Made by a program: the position numbers and the translations under genes
Notes under the pieces: generated by a model
Told to the model about the DNA's origin: nothing
The model's input: the letters and a program-made list of their open reading frames with translations, nothing else
Database searches by the model: none
Shown here: positions 17,517 through 26,493 of the stretch, one piece after another
Layout of the letters: each line of letters starts with the position of its first letter
How positions within the stretch are numbered: the first letter of the stretch is position 1
Assembly: GCA_031253835.1 (NCBI GenBank)
Contig: JAIRVP010000077.1
Span: 31,096-95,095, forward strand
DNA: 64,000 nt
Source: Burkholderia sp.
Lineage (GTDB): Bacteria > Pseudomonadota > Gammaproteobacteria > Burkholderiales > Burkholderiaceae
Reading direction: 5' to 3'

Positions 17517-18155
17517 ATGTCGCTCCATTACCCGCTGCTGCTCGCCTATCTTGCCGCGATCGTGTTGCTCATCGCGACGCCCGGCCCGGTCGTCATGCTC
17601 GTGACCGGCACCGTTGCGCGACGCGGCTTCCGTCAGGGCATGCTGACCGCGGTGGGCGCGAATGCCGCGAGCCTCGTGATGATCGCCGGTGCGATGCTGA
17701 TGGTGTTCGGCGTCGTGCTCGTCAGCGATCGCCTGCTTGACGGACTGCACGTGACCGGTTGCGTGTTCATCGCGGTGCTGGCGATCCGCACCTTGCTCGG
17801 CGAATGGCGGGCCGGCCGCAGGCGCGGCGGCGGCGACGATGCGAGCGGTGAACCGGTGCCGCAGCCGCGCGGTTTGCCGGGCGTCGTGCGCGGCTTTCTC
17901 GTCGGCATCGCGAATCCGAAGGACCTGCTGTTCTTCGTCGCGTTCTTTCCGCAGTTCGTCGCGATCACGCCGGACTCGCGCGTGAGCCTGGCGATCCTGG
18001 CCGCGCTGTGGATCGCGGTGGATTTCACGATCCTGACCGGCTACATGGCCGCGATCAACCATCCGCTGGTTCACCGGAAGCGGCGCTGGATCACCGCATC
18101 GTCGGCACTCGCGCTGCTCGTGATCGCGCTCGCGGGGCTCGCGGGCGCGGCGTAG
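17517..18155 (+). CDS. LysE/RhtB family amino-acid exporter
   Basis: 212 aa with about six membrane helices. The family signature ATPGPVVMLVTGTVARRGFRQGM is at the end of helix 1, and GVVRGFLVGIANPKDLLFFVAFFPQF in the middle. These proteins export amino acids or similar metabolites (lysine, homoserine, threonine, cysteine pathway compounds). The divergent LysR gene is the usual partner. No clear Shine-Dalgarno precedes the ATG at 17517. Confidence 0.92.
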   Translation: MSLHYPLLLAYLAAIVLLIATPGPVVMLVTGTVARRGFRQGMLTAVGANAASLVMIAGAMLMVFGVVLVSDRLLDGLHVTGCVFIAVLAIRTLLGEWRAGRRRGGGDDASGEPVPQPRGLPGVVRGFLVGIANPKDLLFFVAFFPQFVAITPDSRVSLAILAALWIAVDFTILTGYMAAINHPLVHRKRRWITASSALALLVIALAGLAGAA

Positions 18156-18225
18156 CGCATCGGCGATCTGCGTTACGCTTCGTTTGCCCCGATTCCCTTA
18201 TCGAACGCCTTTATCGAGCCCAATC

Positions 18226-18600
18226 ATGTCCAGCACCGATCCGATTTTCTCCGAGCAGCTTTTTTCCTACGGCACGCTGCAACTCGAACAGGTGCAGCTC
18301 GCCACCTTCGGCCGCAAGCTTGACGGCCGTGAAGACGCGATGCCCGGCTACGCGATGACGATGCTGAAGATCGACGACCCGGAAGTGGTCGCGACGAGCG
18401 GCAAGACCCATCATCCGGTGGTCGCCTATACGGGCCGGTCCGGCGATCGCGTGACCGGCGCCGTGTTCGCGATCACGCGCGAGGAGTTGCAGCACGCGGA
18501 CGACTACGAAGTCGACGCATATCGCCGCGATCGCGTCGTGCTGGAGTCGGGCGTTGCCGCATGGGTGTACGTGGACGCGAGTTCGCCGCGTCCAGACTGA
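18226..18600 (+). CDS. Gamma-glutamylcyclotransferase-fold (AIG2-like) protein
   Basis: 124 aa. The N-terminal FSYGTLQ matches the (V/L)FVYGTL(R/M) phosphate/substrate-binding loop of the GGCT/AIG2-like family. Further elements are the central TGAVFAITREELQHADDYEVDAYRRDRV, with the conserved acidic residue and Tyr. The family ranges from true gamma-glutamylamine cyclotransferases to proteins of unknown substrate. The start ATG at 18226 gives the usual family N-terminus. It is monocistronic and convergent with the DUF3142 gene. Confidence 0.82.
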   Translation: MSSTDPIFSEQLFSYGTLQLEQVQLATFGRKLDGREDAMPGYAMTMLKIDDPEVVATSGKTHHPVVAYTGRSGDRVTGAVFAITREELQHADDYEVDAYRRDRVVLESGVAAWVYVDASSPRPD

Positions 18601-18610
18601 CGCCGGCACG

Positions 18611-18637
18611 CGGGCCGGCTCGACGTCGGCCCGTTTC
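18611..18637. terminator. Hairpin between convergent genes
   Basis: CGGGCCG (18611-18617) pairs with CGGCCCG (18626-18632) and is followed by TTTCC. It starts 10 bp after the stop codon of the cyclotransferase-like gene and lies before the end of the leftward DUF3142 gene. It is a plausible weak intrinsic terminator for the rightward gene. Confidence 0.4.
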
Positions 18638-18643
18638 CGTCCG

Positions 18644-19351
18644 CTAGTCGTTGCGCAGGAACACGACGTAGCCGCGGAACCACGGATTCGACGCGAGGTA
18701 CGGCGGCGCGTCCCACTCGCCGCCCTGGATCACGCCGATGCGAAACGGCAGCTGCAGCCGCGCGACGCGCGGCAGGTAGTCCGCATAGTCGGGGATCGTG
18801 CGGCGCCCCTGGTAGGTCTGCACGACCACTTCGTCGACGATGCCCTTGAGCTGGTTGACCTGGTCGGGCTCGATGCGGCTGCTCCAGTCGAGCAGCCCCG
18901 TGATGCTCAGCCGGCAATCGGCGGGCAGGCTCGCGCGCAGCGTCCGCAGGAATTCGAGGTAATCCTGCAGATGGCGCGTGCGCGCATCGAAGTCGATCTG
19001 GATGCCGGTGATCGTGCGGCCCGACGCGCGCCAGCGCTCGAGCTGCGCGAGCATGATCTGCGTGACGCGCGGCGTCCAGCGCAGCGTGTGCGCCCGATAG
19101 ACGAGCCACACGCGCGCGTGGGGTGCCGGCGGCAGCGCGACGCCCTGCGCGATCACGCGGACCTGCGACTCGTCGCGCGGCGCTGCCTCGATCTGCCCTT
19201 GCAGCACGTAGACGGTGCGCGCGCCGCGCACGACCGCCTGCGGCTTCACGCCCGCCCACAGCCAGAACGCGTCGTACCGGGCGGCATCGACGGTGCCGGC
19301 GAGCGCGACGCGTGCGGCCAGCAGCAGCGCGACGCACGCGATGCGCTTCAT
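18644..19351 (-). CDS. DUF3142 domain exported protein
   Basis: 235 aa. A signal peptide (about 1-18, ALLLAARVALAG) is followed by a domain with YDAFWLWAGVKP, TGIQIDFDARTRHLQDYLEFL and the C-terminal FRIGVIQGGEW. This matches the DUF3142 family, which looks like a TIM-barrel sugar-hydrolase fold with an IDFD acidic strand end, although no activity is established. It is the second gene of a leftward pair, beginning 7 bp after the 720-aa protein gene ends, so the two are surely co-expressed and may act on the same envelope substrate. Confidence 0.75.
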   Translation of the reverse strand: MKRIACVALLLAARVALAGTVDAARYDAFWLWAGVKPQAVVRGARTVYVLQGQIEAAPRDESQVRVIAQGVALPPAPHARVWLVYRAHTLRWTPRVTQIMLAQLERWRASGRTITGIQIDFDARTRHLQDYLEFLRTLRASLPADCRLSITGLLDWSSRIEPDQVNQLKGIVDEVVVQTYQGRRTIPDYADYLPRVARLQLPFRIGVIQGGEWDAPPYLASNPWFRGYVVFLRND

Positions 19352-19358
19352 GCGGCGC

Positions 19359-21521
19359 TCACCAGTAGTAGCGGAGCTTCTGCGCCCACGGGCTGCCCGG
19401 ATAGGCGGTCTTCAGCGTGTCGAACCAGCGCTTGCGCGTGTTCTTCGGCACCTCCTTGCCGCCGCATTCGTTGCTGCCCGACGGCGCATAGCACTTGATC
19501 GCGCGGTAGAACGCGTACGCGCGATCGTTCGGGTTCGCCTGCGCATCGGCCATCACCGTCACGTAGCTCGCCATCCGCTCGTACGGCTTGCCCGCGAACT
19601 GCGACGGCGCGTTGCCGAGGGTCGGCGGCGGCGTGCTCGCAGGCGGCGTGTAACGCACCCACGGCGCCGCATCGCCTTCGACGTTGGTCGTCGGCGGATT
19701 GAGGCGCACGAAATCGGCGAGACAGTTCAACCCTTTCGCGTCGGCGGGATTCTGCTGGAGTGTCGTCGCGATGTCGCGCGCGGACGGGCACGTATAGCCG
19801 TCGTCTTTCCGCGGGCCGGCCGCGATGAACGGCTTCAGCGGATCGGCCGGCGTGCCGGACACCAGCGCGGTGTCGGCGATGAACTCCGCGTAGTGCGAGC
19901 GCGTGAGTTCCTTGTACAGCAGCGTGTACAGCGCGGTGTCGCGCAGCGCGCCGCCGGCCGCCGGGTTTTGCGCCTGCGCGCGCAGCAGGTCCGCATTGGC
20001 CGCGCGTCGCAGCAGGACCGCGCGAATCGCGGCGTTCTGCACGAGCGAATCGTCGGCGAACGCGTCGTTGACGAGCCCGGCCTGCTCCAGGTTGATCGCG
20101 AGCGCGAGTTCCAGCGCTTCACGCTGGAAGCGGAATTTCGCGAGCGGGATCAGGTCGCGCCACAGCTGGCGTGCCTTGTCGTTCTGGCCGCTGTCCTCCA
20201 GCGCGAACGCGCGCAGCGCCTGCTGGCTCAGGCCGAAGTAGTCGAGCGGCGCGGCGGGCGTCTGCGGCAGCAAGTCGAGCGCGGCATCGGGCTTGTGCCC
20301 GATCTGCACATACCAGGTCGCGAGCAGATAATCGTAGAGCACGGGCGCGTTCGCGAAGCGCGGCTTCTGCGCCTGCAGCTCGTCGAGCGTGATCGGCTTG
20401 CTGCTGCTCGAATCGCTGCTGTCCGACACGCGCATGCGCATCAGGTCGACGGTCGCGAGGACGGTCGGCGACTGGATCTGGCGTGCGTCGAATTCCGGTC
20501 CGAACAGCAGCTTGCTGTCGAGTTCGTTCGCCAGTTGCATCAGCGGCACGTTCGACGTCGCCGGCGACCAGCGCGCGAGCGCGTGCCCGTAAAGGTCGGC
20601 TTGCTGCGCGACGTTCCCGCCGAGCCATGCGACACGCCGCAACAGCCCCGTCGCGGACACCGCATAACGCCCCTGCGGATACACCTTCAGGTAGGTACGG
20701 AATACCGTATTCGCGGCGTCGAGCGACACCTTCGTCACGCGCGCGCGCGTCGGCGTCGGGCTGTCGTGGTCGAATACGTTGGCCTGCGCGGCGTTCAGCT
20801 GCGCGCGCCCGGCCATGTAGAGCCCGGTTTCCTTCAGCCACGGGTTCGTACTGTGCGAAGCCTTCGCGAACGACTGGGTCGCGGTGAGGAAGTCGGCGCG
20901 GTAGAACGCGTTCGTGCCGTCGAGGTACGCGGCGAACTGCTGGCCGAGCGGTGACTTGACCGGCGGCTTCGTCCACGCGGCGCTTGCGCCGCCGGCGGCG
21001 CAGGTCTGCTGCGCGATGTCGGTCCGCGCGGCGCGCAGGCGCGTGGCCTCGTCGGCGGGCAGGCCGCCGGCGCCGGTCAGTGCATCGTTGAACGCATCGG
21101 CGCCCGCGTTCATGCTGCGGCAGATGCTGCCTTCGCCGTCGGCGTACCGGTTCGACGACGCATCGGCGTCCGACGTGTCGCCGGTCTTCTCGGGCGTCTT
21201 CTGGCCGATATCGATCCATCCGGAGAAATCCATCGGGAACGGCACGATGATCTGATTGATCCGGTCTTTCGCCGGGATGGTTTTCGGGTCCGGAAACACC
21301 TGCGCGACCCTGGCGCTGTCGACCATCAGCAGCATCGCGTTGACGCGCGTGTCGTTGGCGGGGCTCAGCATCGGCAGGTTCGCGCACGAATAGCCGGGTT
21401 GCCGGAGCGTGGTCGGCGCAAAGCAGCCGTCGTCGCCGCTGGCATGGGCGGCCGGAGTCCAGAGCAGGCTGGCCGCCAGCGCGGCGAACAGGTTTCGGTG
21501 CAGCAATGGGTTGCTTGGCAT
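19359..21521 (-). CDS. Large exported protein with helical-repeat character, unknown function
   Basis: 720 aa. The N-terminus is a signal peptide (RNLFAALAASLLWTPAAHAS) followed by CFAPTTLRQPGYSCANLP. The long middle region (about 200-600) is rich in Ala and short amphipathic helices with TPR-like stretches (for example WLKETGLYMAGRAQLNAAQ and TVFRTYLKVYPQGRYAVSA). The end contains CYAPSGSNECGGKEVP, and several Cys pairs fit a periplasmic, disulfide-bonded protein. I do not recognise a named function. It is first in an operon with the DUF3142 protein. Confidence 0.8.
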   Translation of the reverse strand: MPSNPLLHRNLFAALAASLLWTPAAHASGDDGCFAPTTLRQPGYSCANLPMLSPANDTRVNAMLLMVDSARVAQVFPDPKTIPAKDRINQIIVPFPMDFSGWIDIGQKTPEKTGDTSDADASSNRYADGEGSICRSMNAGADAFNDALTGAGGLPADEATRLRAARTDIAQQTCAAGGASAAWTKPPVKSPLGQQFAAYLDGTNAFYRADFLTATQSFAKASHSTNPWLKETGLYMAGRAQLNAAQANVFDHDSPTPTRARVTKVSLDAANTVFRTYLKVYPQGRYAVSATGLLRRVAWLGGNVAQQADLYGHALARWSPATSNVPLMQLANELDSKLLFGPEFDARQIQSPTVLATVDLMRMRVSDSSDSSSSKPITLDELQAQKPRFANAPVLYDYLLATWYVQIGHKPDAALDLLPQTPAAPLDYFGLSQQALRAFALEDSGQNDKARQLWRDLIPLAKFRFQREALELALAINLEQAGLVNDAFADDSLVQNAAIRAVLLRRAANADLLRAQAQNPAAGGALRDTALYTLLYKELTRSHYAEFIADTALVSGTPADPLKPFIAAGPRKDDGYTCPSARDIATTLQQNPADAKGLNCLADFVRLNPPTTNVEGDAAPWVRYTPPASTPPPTLGNAPSQFAGKPYERMASYVTVMADAQANPNDRAYAFYRAIKCYAPSGSNECGGKEVPKNTRKRWFDTLKTAYPGSPWAQKLRYYW

Positions 21522-21952
21522 TTTTCTTGTGCTGGGTAGGGGCCGCGACGGCCGGGTCTCTCAGGCGGGGCGCTTCGCCCCGGCGCGTATCGTACCGCAC
21601 GCGCCGGCCGGCCGGTCGCGCCGATCGGCGCCGGGCGAAATGGAAGTCCACTCAGTGTGGACGCAACGCCACCTTGAATCCGGACTGCCTGAATTAAGAT
21701 GCAGCCGGCAGTGACGGACATCCGACGATAGACGACCTGTCGTCGTTCGCGCTGCCCGACGGGGGGCGGTCTGCCGAAAGCGGCGTTCGCATCGATCCGC
21801 ACGACGGAATCGATCATGACGGGGGCGCGAACGGATGCCGGTTTCCATGCCTGTTCAATAGTATTGCTTATCAATTGTCCGGGCGATGCGATGCGTTGTT
21901 TCGGCGAACGGCAGACGAGTGCGCGCCGGCAAATGAAAACAAGAGGATTCCG
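21522..21952. other. 431-bp divergent intergenic region
   Basis: This lies between the leftward 720-aa protein gene and the rightward repeat lipoprotein gene. It holds an AT-richer stretch near 21855-21880 (AATAGTATTGCTTATCAATTG) suited to a promoter for the lipoprotein gene. No conserved operator or hairpin is evident and no small gene is supported. Confidence 0.35.
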
Positions 21953-23470
21953 ATGAAACCCATTACATGGATGGTCATGGCAGCCGCGCTCGCGCTGACT
22001 GCATGCGGCGGCGACGACGTCTCGCCCAACGGCGGCGCGTCGCTGTCGACACCGAACAATCCCGGCTCGCCTTCCGGCTCGACCTCGCCCGGCGGCGGCG
22101 CGAGTGGTGGTTCGAGCGGCGGCCCGACGGGCGGCGGCACCACGCAGCCGCAGGCCGGCTGGTCGACGGCCGCCGCGGTCGACGGCAAGGGGCCGGAGGG
22201 CGATCCCAGCGTGACGATCGACGCGAGCGGCAACGCGCTTGCGACCTGGATGACCAATGGCCCGGCCGGCGCGAACGGCAACGAGATGTGGGGCGCGCGC
22301 TACGTCGCGGGCTCGGGCTGGGGCAGCGCGACAAGGCTCGACACGGGCGACGGTTCGCATTCGATGAACACGACGAGCTCGAGCCCGCCGCAACTGGTCG
22401 GCAACGCGAGCGGGCAGGCCGTCGCGTTCTGGACCGAATGGATGCCGGGCCCCAACACGTACGCGCTGTGGGCGCGCCCGTACAGCCCGGCCGGCGGATG
22501 GGGCGCGGCATTCGAACTGGTGCCGGACGTGACGGGTTCGACCTATTCGGCCGGGATCGACAGCCAGGGCAACGCGCTCGTCGCGTGGACGCAGTCGATC
22601 AGCCTGCTCGATACGCGGATTGCCTGGTCGCGCTACACGCAGGCCGGACAGTGGTCGCCGGCGGCGGTGATCCAGATGCCGGTGCAGAGCGGGCCGGGCG
22701 CGGTGACCGGCGACACCGACAACGTGCGGCCGATGATCTCGGTCCTGGCGTCGGGCCGTGCCGTGCTTGCGTGGCGGCAGACCAACCATACGCACTCGGC
22801 GCTGTGGACGGCCACGTACGACGCGACCAATGGCTGGACCGACGTCAATCAGGCCGTGTCGAACACGAGCCTGTTCACGACGATCATCTCGCCGGTGGCC
22901 GGCATGGACGCGAAGGGCAACATCACGCTGCTGTGGGGGGAAATCGACGTGACGGGCGGGAAGATCTATACCGCCACGATGTCGCAGCGCTATGTGTCCG
23001 GCACCGGATGGCAGCCCGCGCAGCCCGTTTCGCCGGCGATCGTCGAGCCGACGGGGTTCATCGCGACGCCGATGCTGACCGTCAACGACAACGGCGTGGC
23101 CGCCGCGATGTGGGCGGAGGGCGGCGCGGCGCTGCAGGTGAGCGTGTCCGATGCCAGCGGGAACTGGGGGCCGCTGCAACGGCTGACGGAACACCTGAAC
23201 GGTGCGGCAGGCCAGTATCCGCCGCTCGTGATCGATGCGGCCGGCACCGTGACGGCCGCATGGCAGGACACCGGCTTGCCGGGTGCGTCGGCCGTCATCG
23301 CGGCCAGCTACCGGAAGGGCGCGTGGAGCGCGTCGACGGTGGCGGCTCAAAGCGCGTCGTGGCTGGCGCTGGCCGTCAACGCGACGGGGGCGATGGCGCT
23401 CGCGTGGCTGTCGTATGTCCCGAGCATCGGCAGCCAGGTGCAGGCGAGTTTCTATACGCCGGGCGCGTAA
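21953..23470 (+). CDS. Lipoprotein with eight [D/N]-x-x-G-x(5)-W repeats, probable beta-propeller
   Basis: 505 aa. A lipobox LTAC places the lipid cysteine at residue 18. A Gly/Ser/Pro-rich linker (about 19-66) tethers a C-terminal domain built from repeats of about 50-60 residues. Each repeat ends in a strand of the form DASGNALATW; I count eight (NASGQAVAFW, DSQGNALVAW, LASGRAVLAW, DAKGNITLLW, NDNGVAAAMW, DAAGTVTAAW, NATGAMALAW and the first). The pattern suits a beta-propeller blade. Ligand or enzymatic role is not evident. Start at 21953 has AAGAGGA upstream. Confidence 0.8.
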   Translation: MKPITWMVMAAALALTACGGDDVSPNGGASLSTPNNPGSPSGSTSPGGGASGGSSGGPTGGGTTQPQAGWSTAAAVDGKGPEGDPSVTIDASGNALATWMTNGPAGANGNEMWGARYVAGSGWGSATRLDTGDGSHSMNTTSSSPPQLVGNASGQAVAFWTEWMPGPNTYALWARPYSPAGGWGAAFELVPDVTGSTYSAGIDSQGNALVAWTQSISLLDTRIAWSRYTQAGQWSPAAVIQMPVQSGPGAVTGDTDNVRPMISVLASGRAVLAWRQTNHTHSALWTATYDATNGWTDVNQAVSNTSLFTTIISPVAGMDAKGNITLLWGEIDVTGGKIYTATMSQRYVSGTGWQPAQPVSPAIVEPTGFIATPMLTVNDNGVAAAMWAEGGAALQVSVSDASGNWGPLQRLTEHLNGAAGQYPPLVIDAAGTVTAAWQDTGLPGASAVIAASYRKGAWSASTVAAQSASWLALAVNATGAMALAWLSYVPSIGSQVQASFYTPGA

Positions 23471-23550
23471 CGGGTTCGGTTACCGCGGTACGGTGTTCAT
23501 GATTCCGGGGCCCACGCCGATCGATCGGCCGACGTACAACAACTGGGAAT

Positions 23551-23604
23551 GCCATCCGCAACGCGGATGGCCGCGACGACGACGGCGCCCGTCACCGGGC
23601 GCCG
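23551..23604. repeat. Two tandem perfect hairpins
   Basis: GCCATCCGC-AAC-GCGGATGGC (23551-23571) and CGGCGCCCG-TCAC-CGGGCGCCG (23583-23604) are consecutive 9-bp perfect stems with 3- and 4-base loops, 80 bp after the lipoprotein stop. No T-tract follows either. They may terminate or stabilise the lipoprotein mRNA, or separate it from the AraC gene at 23715. Confidence 0.5.
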
Positions 23605-23714
23605 GTCGACCGCTTGAGTGGACGATATGCCGCGCGGGCCTTGCGCCGGCGCAATTTGGTCCGATAATCGACGAACCGATTCCTCCTTTTCCACCGGTTC
23701 GATAAAAAACTGTC

Positions 23715-24767
23715 ATGGATCAAGCGGCATTCGTCCCTGTTTTCAAATTTCGCACGATCGACTATCCCGAGCCGGACCGGTTCCACGTCTGGGTCAAGGA
23801 CATGCTGTGCGATTACCGGCTCGACGACGACGGCGGGCTTGGCCCGTTCGACGCCGAGGCGAGCGGCGCGGCACTCGGCCCGCTGATCCTGTCGGGTCGG
23901 CAATGGCGCTCGCGCGCGCCGACCTATACGGTGCGCCGGACGCCGCGTCGGATCCGGCTCGACGGGCAGGATTCGATCCGTTTCACGCTGCTCCTCGGCG
24001 GGCGGCTCGCGAGTCATACCGGTGGCCCCGAACTGGTCAAGCGCGCCGGCGACGTGTTCGTCTACGACGTCGCGCAGATCAACGACTGCCGGGTCGACGC
24101 CGGCGACGTAATCAGCCTCGTCGTGCCCCGATACCTGTTGCCGAGCCATGCAGCGCAGGCGCACGGCCAGACGCTGACGAGCGGCGTGGGCCGCCTGGTC
24201 GGCGACCAGATGCTGTCGCTGTTCCGGAACCTGCCGAACCTGCGCACGCACGAGGTGCCGAGCATCGTCCAGTCGATGCTGTTGCTGCTGGCCGCGGCCG
24301 TTGCGCCGACCGCGCAGGCGTTGAACGACGCACGCGGCCCGATCGACCACGCGCTGGTCGACCGCGTCCGGCGCTACATCGACCGGCATCTGCTGGAACC
24401 GGACCTCACGCCCGAGCGGATCTGCCGCGACATCGGCGTGTCGCGCGCGCGGCTCTACCAGCTGTTCAACGAAGAGGGCGGCGTGATGCGGCAGATCACG
24501 CGCAGGCGCCTGCGCCACGCGTACCACGTGCTCGGCGATCCGCAGCGACGGCACCAGCGCATTGCCGAGATCGCGTGGGCGCACGGGTTCTCCGACGAGA
24601 AGTATTTCCACCGGTTGTTCAAGGCGGAGTTCGGCCATACGCCGAAGGAAACGCTCGAGCATGCGGCCGCACCGGTGCTGCTGCCTTGCGACGCGGCCGA
24701 CGCGCGATGGGCCGACGGCGGCCGGCTGGCGGGGTGGACGTTGCCGTTCGGCGTGCTCACCCACTGA
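23715..24767 (+). CDS. AraC family transcriptional regulator (AraC-binding-like N-terminus)
   Basis: 350 aa. The N-terminal portion (about 1-200) resembles the AraC-binding-like domain of the NdmR/XylS-type group (YPEPDRFHVWVKDML, then RLASHTGGPELVKRAGDVFVYDV). The C-terminal DNA-binding domain (about 215-320) has HTH helices LTPERICRDIGVSRARLYQLF and RIAEIAWAHGFSDEKYFHRLFKAEFGHTPKE. Effector and targets are unknown. It stands alone, convergent with the nuclease-like gene; the intergenic hairpins upstream separate it from the lipoprotein gene. Confidence 0.9.
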   Translation: MDQAAFVPVFKFRTIDYPEPDRFHVWVKDMLCDYRLDDDGGLGPFDAEASGAALGPLILSGRQWRSRAPTYTVRRTPRRIRLDGQDSIRFTLLLGGRLASHTGGPELVKRAGDVFVYDVAQINDCRVDAGDVISLVVPRYLLPSHAAQAHGQTLTSGVGRLVGDQMLSLFRNLPNLRTHEVPSIVQSMLLLLAAAVAPTAQALNDARGPIDHALVDRVRRYIDRHLLEPDLTPERICRDIGVSRARLYQLFNEEGGVMRQITRRRLRHAYHVLGDPQRRHQRIAEIAWAHGFSDEKYFHRLFKAEFGHTPKETLEHAAAPVLLPCDAADARWADGGRLAGWTLPFGVLTH

Positions 24768-24788
24768 GCGCGCGGTGGCGCTCGCCGG

Positions 24789-26204
24789 TCACGCGCACAC
24801 GCTGCTCGCGATGTCTCCGTCATCGGCATCGCCGATCGCGGCCCGCAGGTCGTCGATCGCGACCATCAGTTCGCGCACCTGCCGCAACGACGGATACTGA
24901 TGCAGCACGGCGTGCCATTGCGGCAGTGTCAGCAGCGCATGCCAGATGACGCCGAGGCCGTCCGGGGCGGCATCCGGCTGCTGCTGCGCGAGCGCGCTCG
25001 CGTATTCGAGGCTCGCCTGCGCCGACAGCAACTGCATCCGGCTTGCCGCGCCCAGCAGGCGCGGCGTCGTGTCCGCAGAAGCGTCGCAGCAATAGAGCAC
25101 TTCCCGTTGCAACGCGGCGGCGTCGGTCGTCAGCGCGCGCAGCGACGCGCCCTGCACGCGCACCGTGCCCTGGTGCGTCTCGAACGCATAGACCGTGTCC
25201 GGTTCGGCCTGCGCCAGCAGGTTCAGGCCGCGCAGCAGCCGCGGCAAATCGGTCGTCGCGGCATCGGCCGACGCCTTCGCCTCGACGAGGAAGCGGACGT
25301 TCCATGCGGACGCCGCGTCGTCGCTGCGCGCGCGTTCGAGCAGGATCGCGTCCCATTCGGTCTTTGCGCGATCGTGGCGGCCGGGGATCGATGACGGCAC
25401 GCGCATCGACGTGACGACCCGGTAGGTCCGCTGCCCGTCCACCGCATCGAGCCTGCCGGCCAGCGCGTCGAGCGCCTGCGCCGCCAGCGCCTCGACGGCC
25501 GCGCCGCGCTGCTGGGACGCGACGCCCTGCGCGACCGCGATCGTGCTGCCTTCGAGCGGCCCCTGGCGGACCCACAGCGCGCGGTAGCGACGGACGTCGT
25601 CGTCCGATGCCAGCACGTCGACGCGCAACATGCGTTCGAGCGCGGGGCTGTCCTTCAGCTTGACGATGTCCTGCTCGAACGCGGTATCGGTCGCCATGTC
25701 GGGCAGCGCGAGCAGGTGCTGCAGCGTCGCATGAAGATCGGCCCACGACGCGGCGGTTGCGGCCGCATGCAGTCGCGCGAGCGCGTCGCGTTGCCACGTC
25801 TGCGCGCTGCGTTCGAGTTTGGCCGGGTGCGCGATCGCATTGACGGCCGAGTACAGCGCGCGCCGGTCCTGCTCGGCGTGCGCGGACAGCGATGCATATT
25901 CGCGCACGCTCGGCGCATCGTGCCGCAGGACCGACGCCTGAAAGGACGGATCGCCGGAGCGAGGGTCCATCGCGTCGCGGATCATCTGCGCGAGTGCATC
26001 GATGAAGCGCTGCCGCAATGCCGCGCCGGGCATCTGGCCGTCCGTGCGCATCCGGCGCGCTTCCTCGATCACGATCGCCAGCGCGGTGGCCGGATTCGTG
26101 GCGTCGGTCAGCGACGACGTGCCGTCGAGCGGCGGCAGCCGGTAGCGGCGAGCGACGATGCGCAGGGTTTCGTCGAGCAGGGCGGGAAGCGGTGTCAGCG
26201 ACAT
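24789..26204 (-). CDS. Unknown protein with a PD-(D/E)XK nuclease-like segment
   Basis: 471 aa from the ATG at 26204; an upstream extension to 26339 is Arg-rich and unlikely. The protein is mostly helical, without a signal peptide or membrane segment. I do not recognise the family. In the middle, a helix with E238 (RGAAVEALAAQAL), a strand with D285 (TEWDAILLE) and a strand with E308-x-K310 (VRFLVEAKAS) follow in the order and spacing of a restriction-endonuclease-like core. This is a pattern match only. Gene neighbours (an AraC regulator and a hydratase) do not indicate a DNA-related role. Confidence 0.72.
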   Translation of the reverse strand: MSLTPLPALLDETLRIVARRYRLPPLDGTSSLTDATNPATALAIVIEEARRMRTDGQMPGAALRQRFIDALAQMIRDAMDPRSGDPSFQASVLRHDAPSVREYASLSAHAEQDRRALYSAVNAIAHPAKLERSAQTWQRDALARLHAAATAASWADLHATLQHLLALPDMATDTAFEQDIVKLKDSPALERMLRVDVLASDDDVRRYRALWVRQGPLEGSTIAVAQGVASQQRGAAVEALAAQALDALAGRLDAVDGQRTYRVVTSMRVPSSIPGRHDRAKTEWDAILLERARSDDAASAWNVRFLVEAKASADAATTDLPRLLRGLNLLAQAEPDTVYAFETHQGTVRVQGASLRALTTDAAALQREVLYCCDASADTTPRLLGAASRMQLLSAQASLEYASALAQQQPDAAPDGLGVIWHALLTLPQWHAVLHQYPSLRQVRELMVAIDDLRAAIGDADDGDIASSVCA

Positions 26205-26493
26205 GGCGGGCCTGGGCGTGAAGGCGGTTCGCGTGCGTCGACGGGCAGCCCGGCGCGCGTGATGATGTGCAACGTTATCATGGCGGCGCGCAGCGGATGG
26301 ATCGCGGAACTGCCGCGGCAGCGCACGATGCGACAGCACACGGCGTCAGTTGCGTCGGACGTCTTGGGTCAGTGCCTGCCTATCTGCGCGTACCGATCGG
26401 CATCGGCATGACTGGGGCTCGCGTGCGTCGTCGCCGGCGTGGCCGCGATGACGTTGCCGTCGCGCAAGCCCGGACCGCCACGCCGCGCGCGGA

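Noticed and set aside
19215..20954. Plus-strand frame of about 580 codons opposite the 720-aa exported protein
   Set aside because: Arg/Val/Glu-rich antisense shadow. The opposite strand has a signal peptide, ribosome-ready start and natural amino-acid composition.
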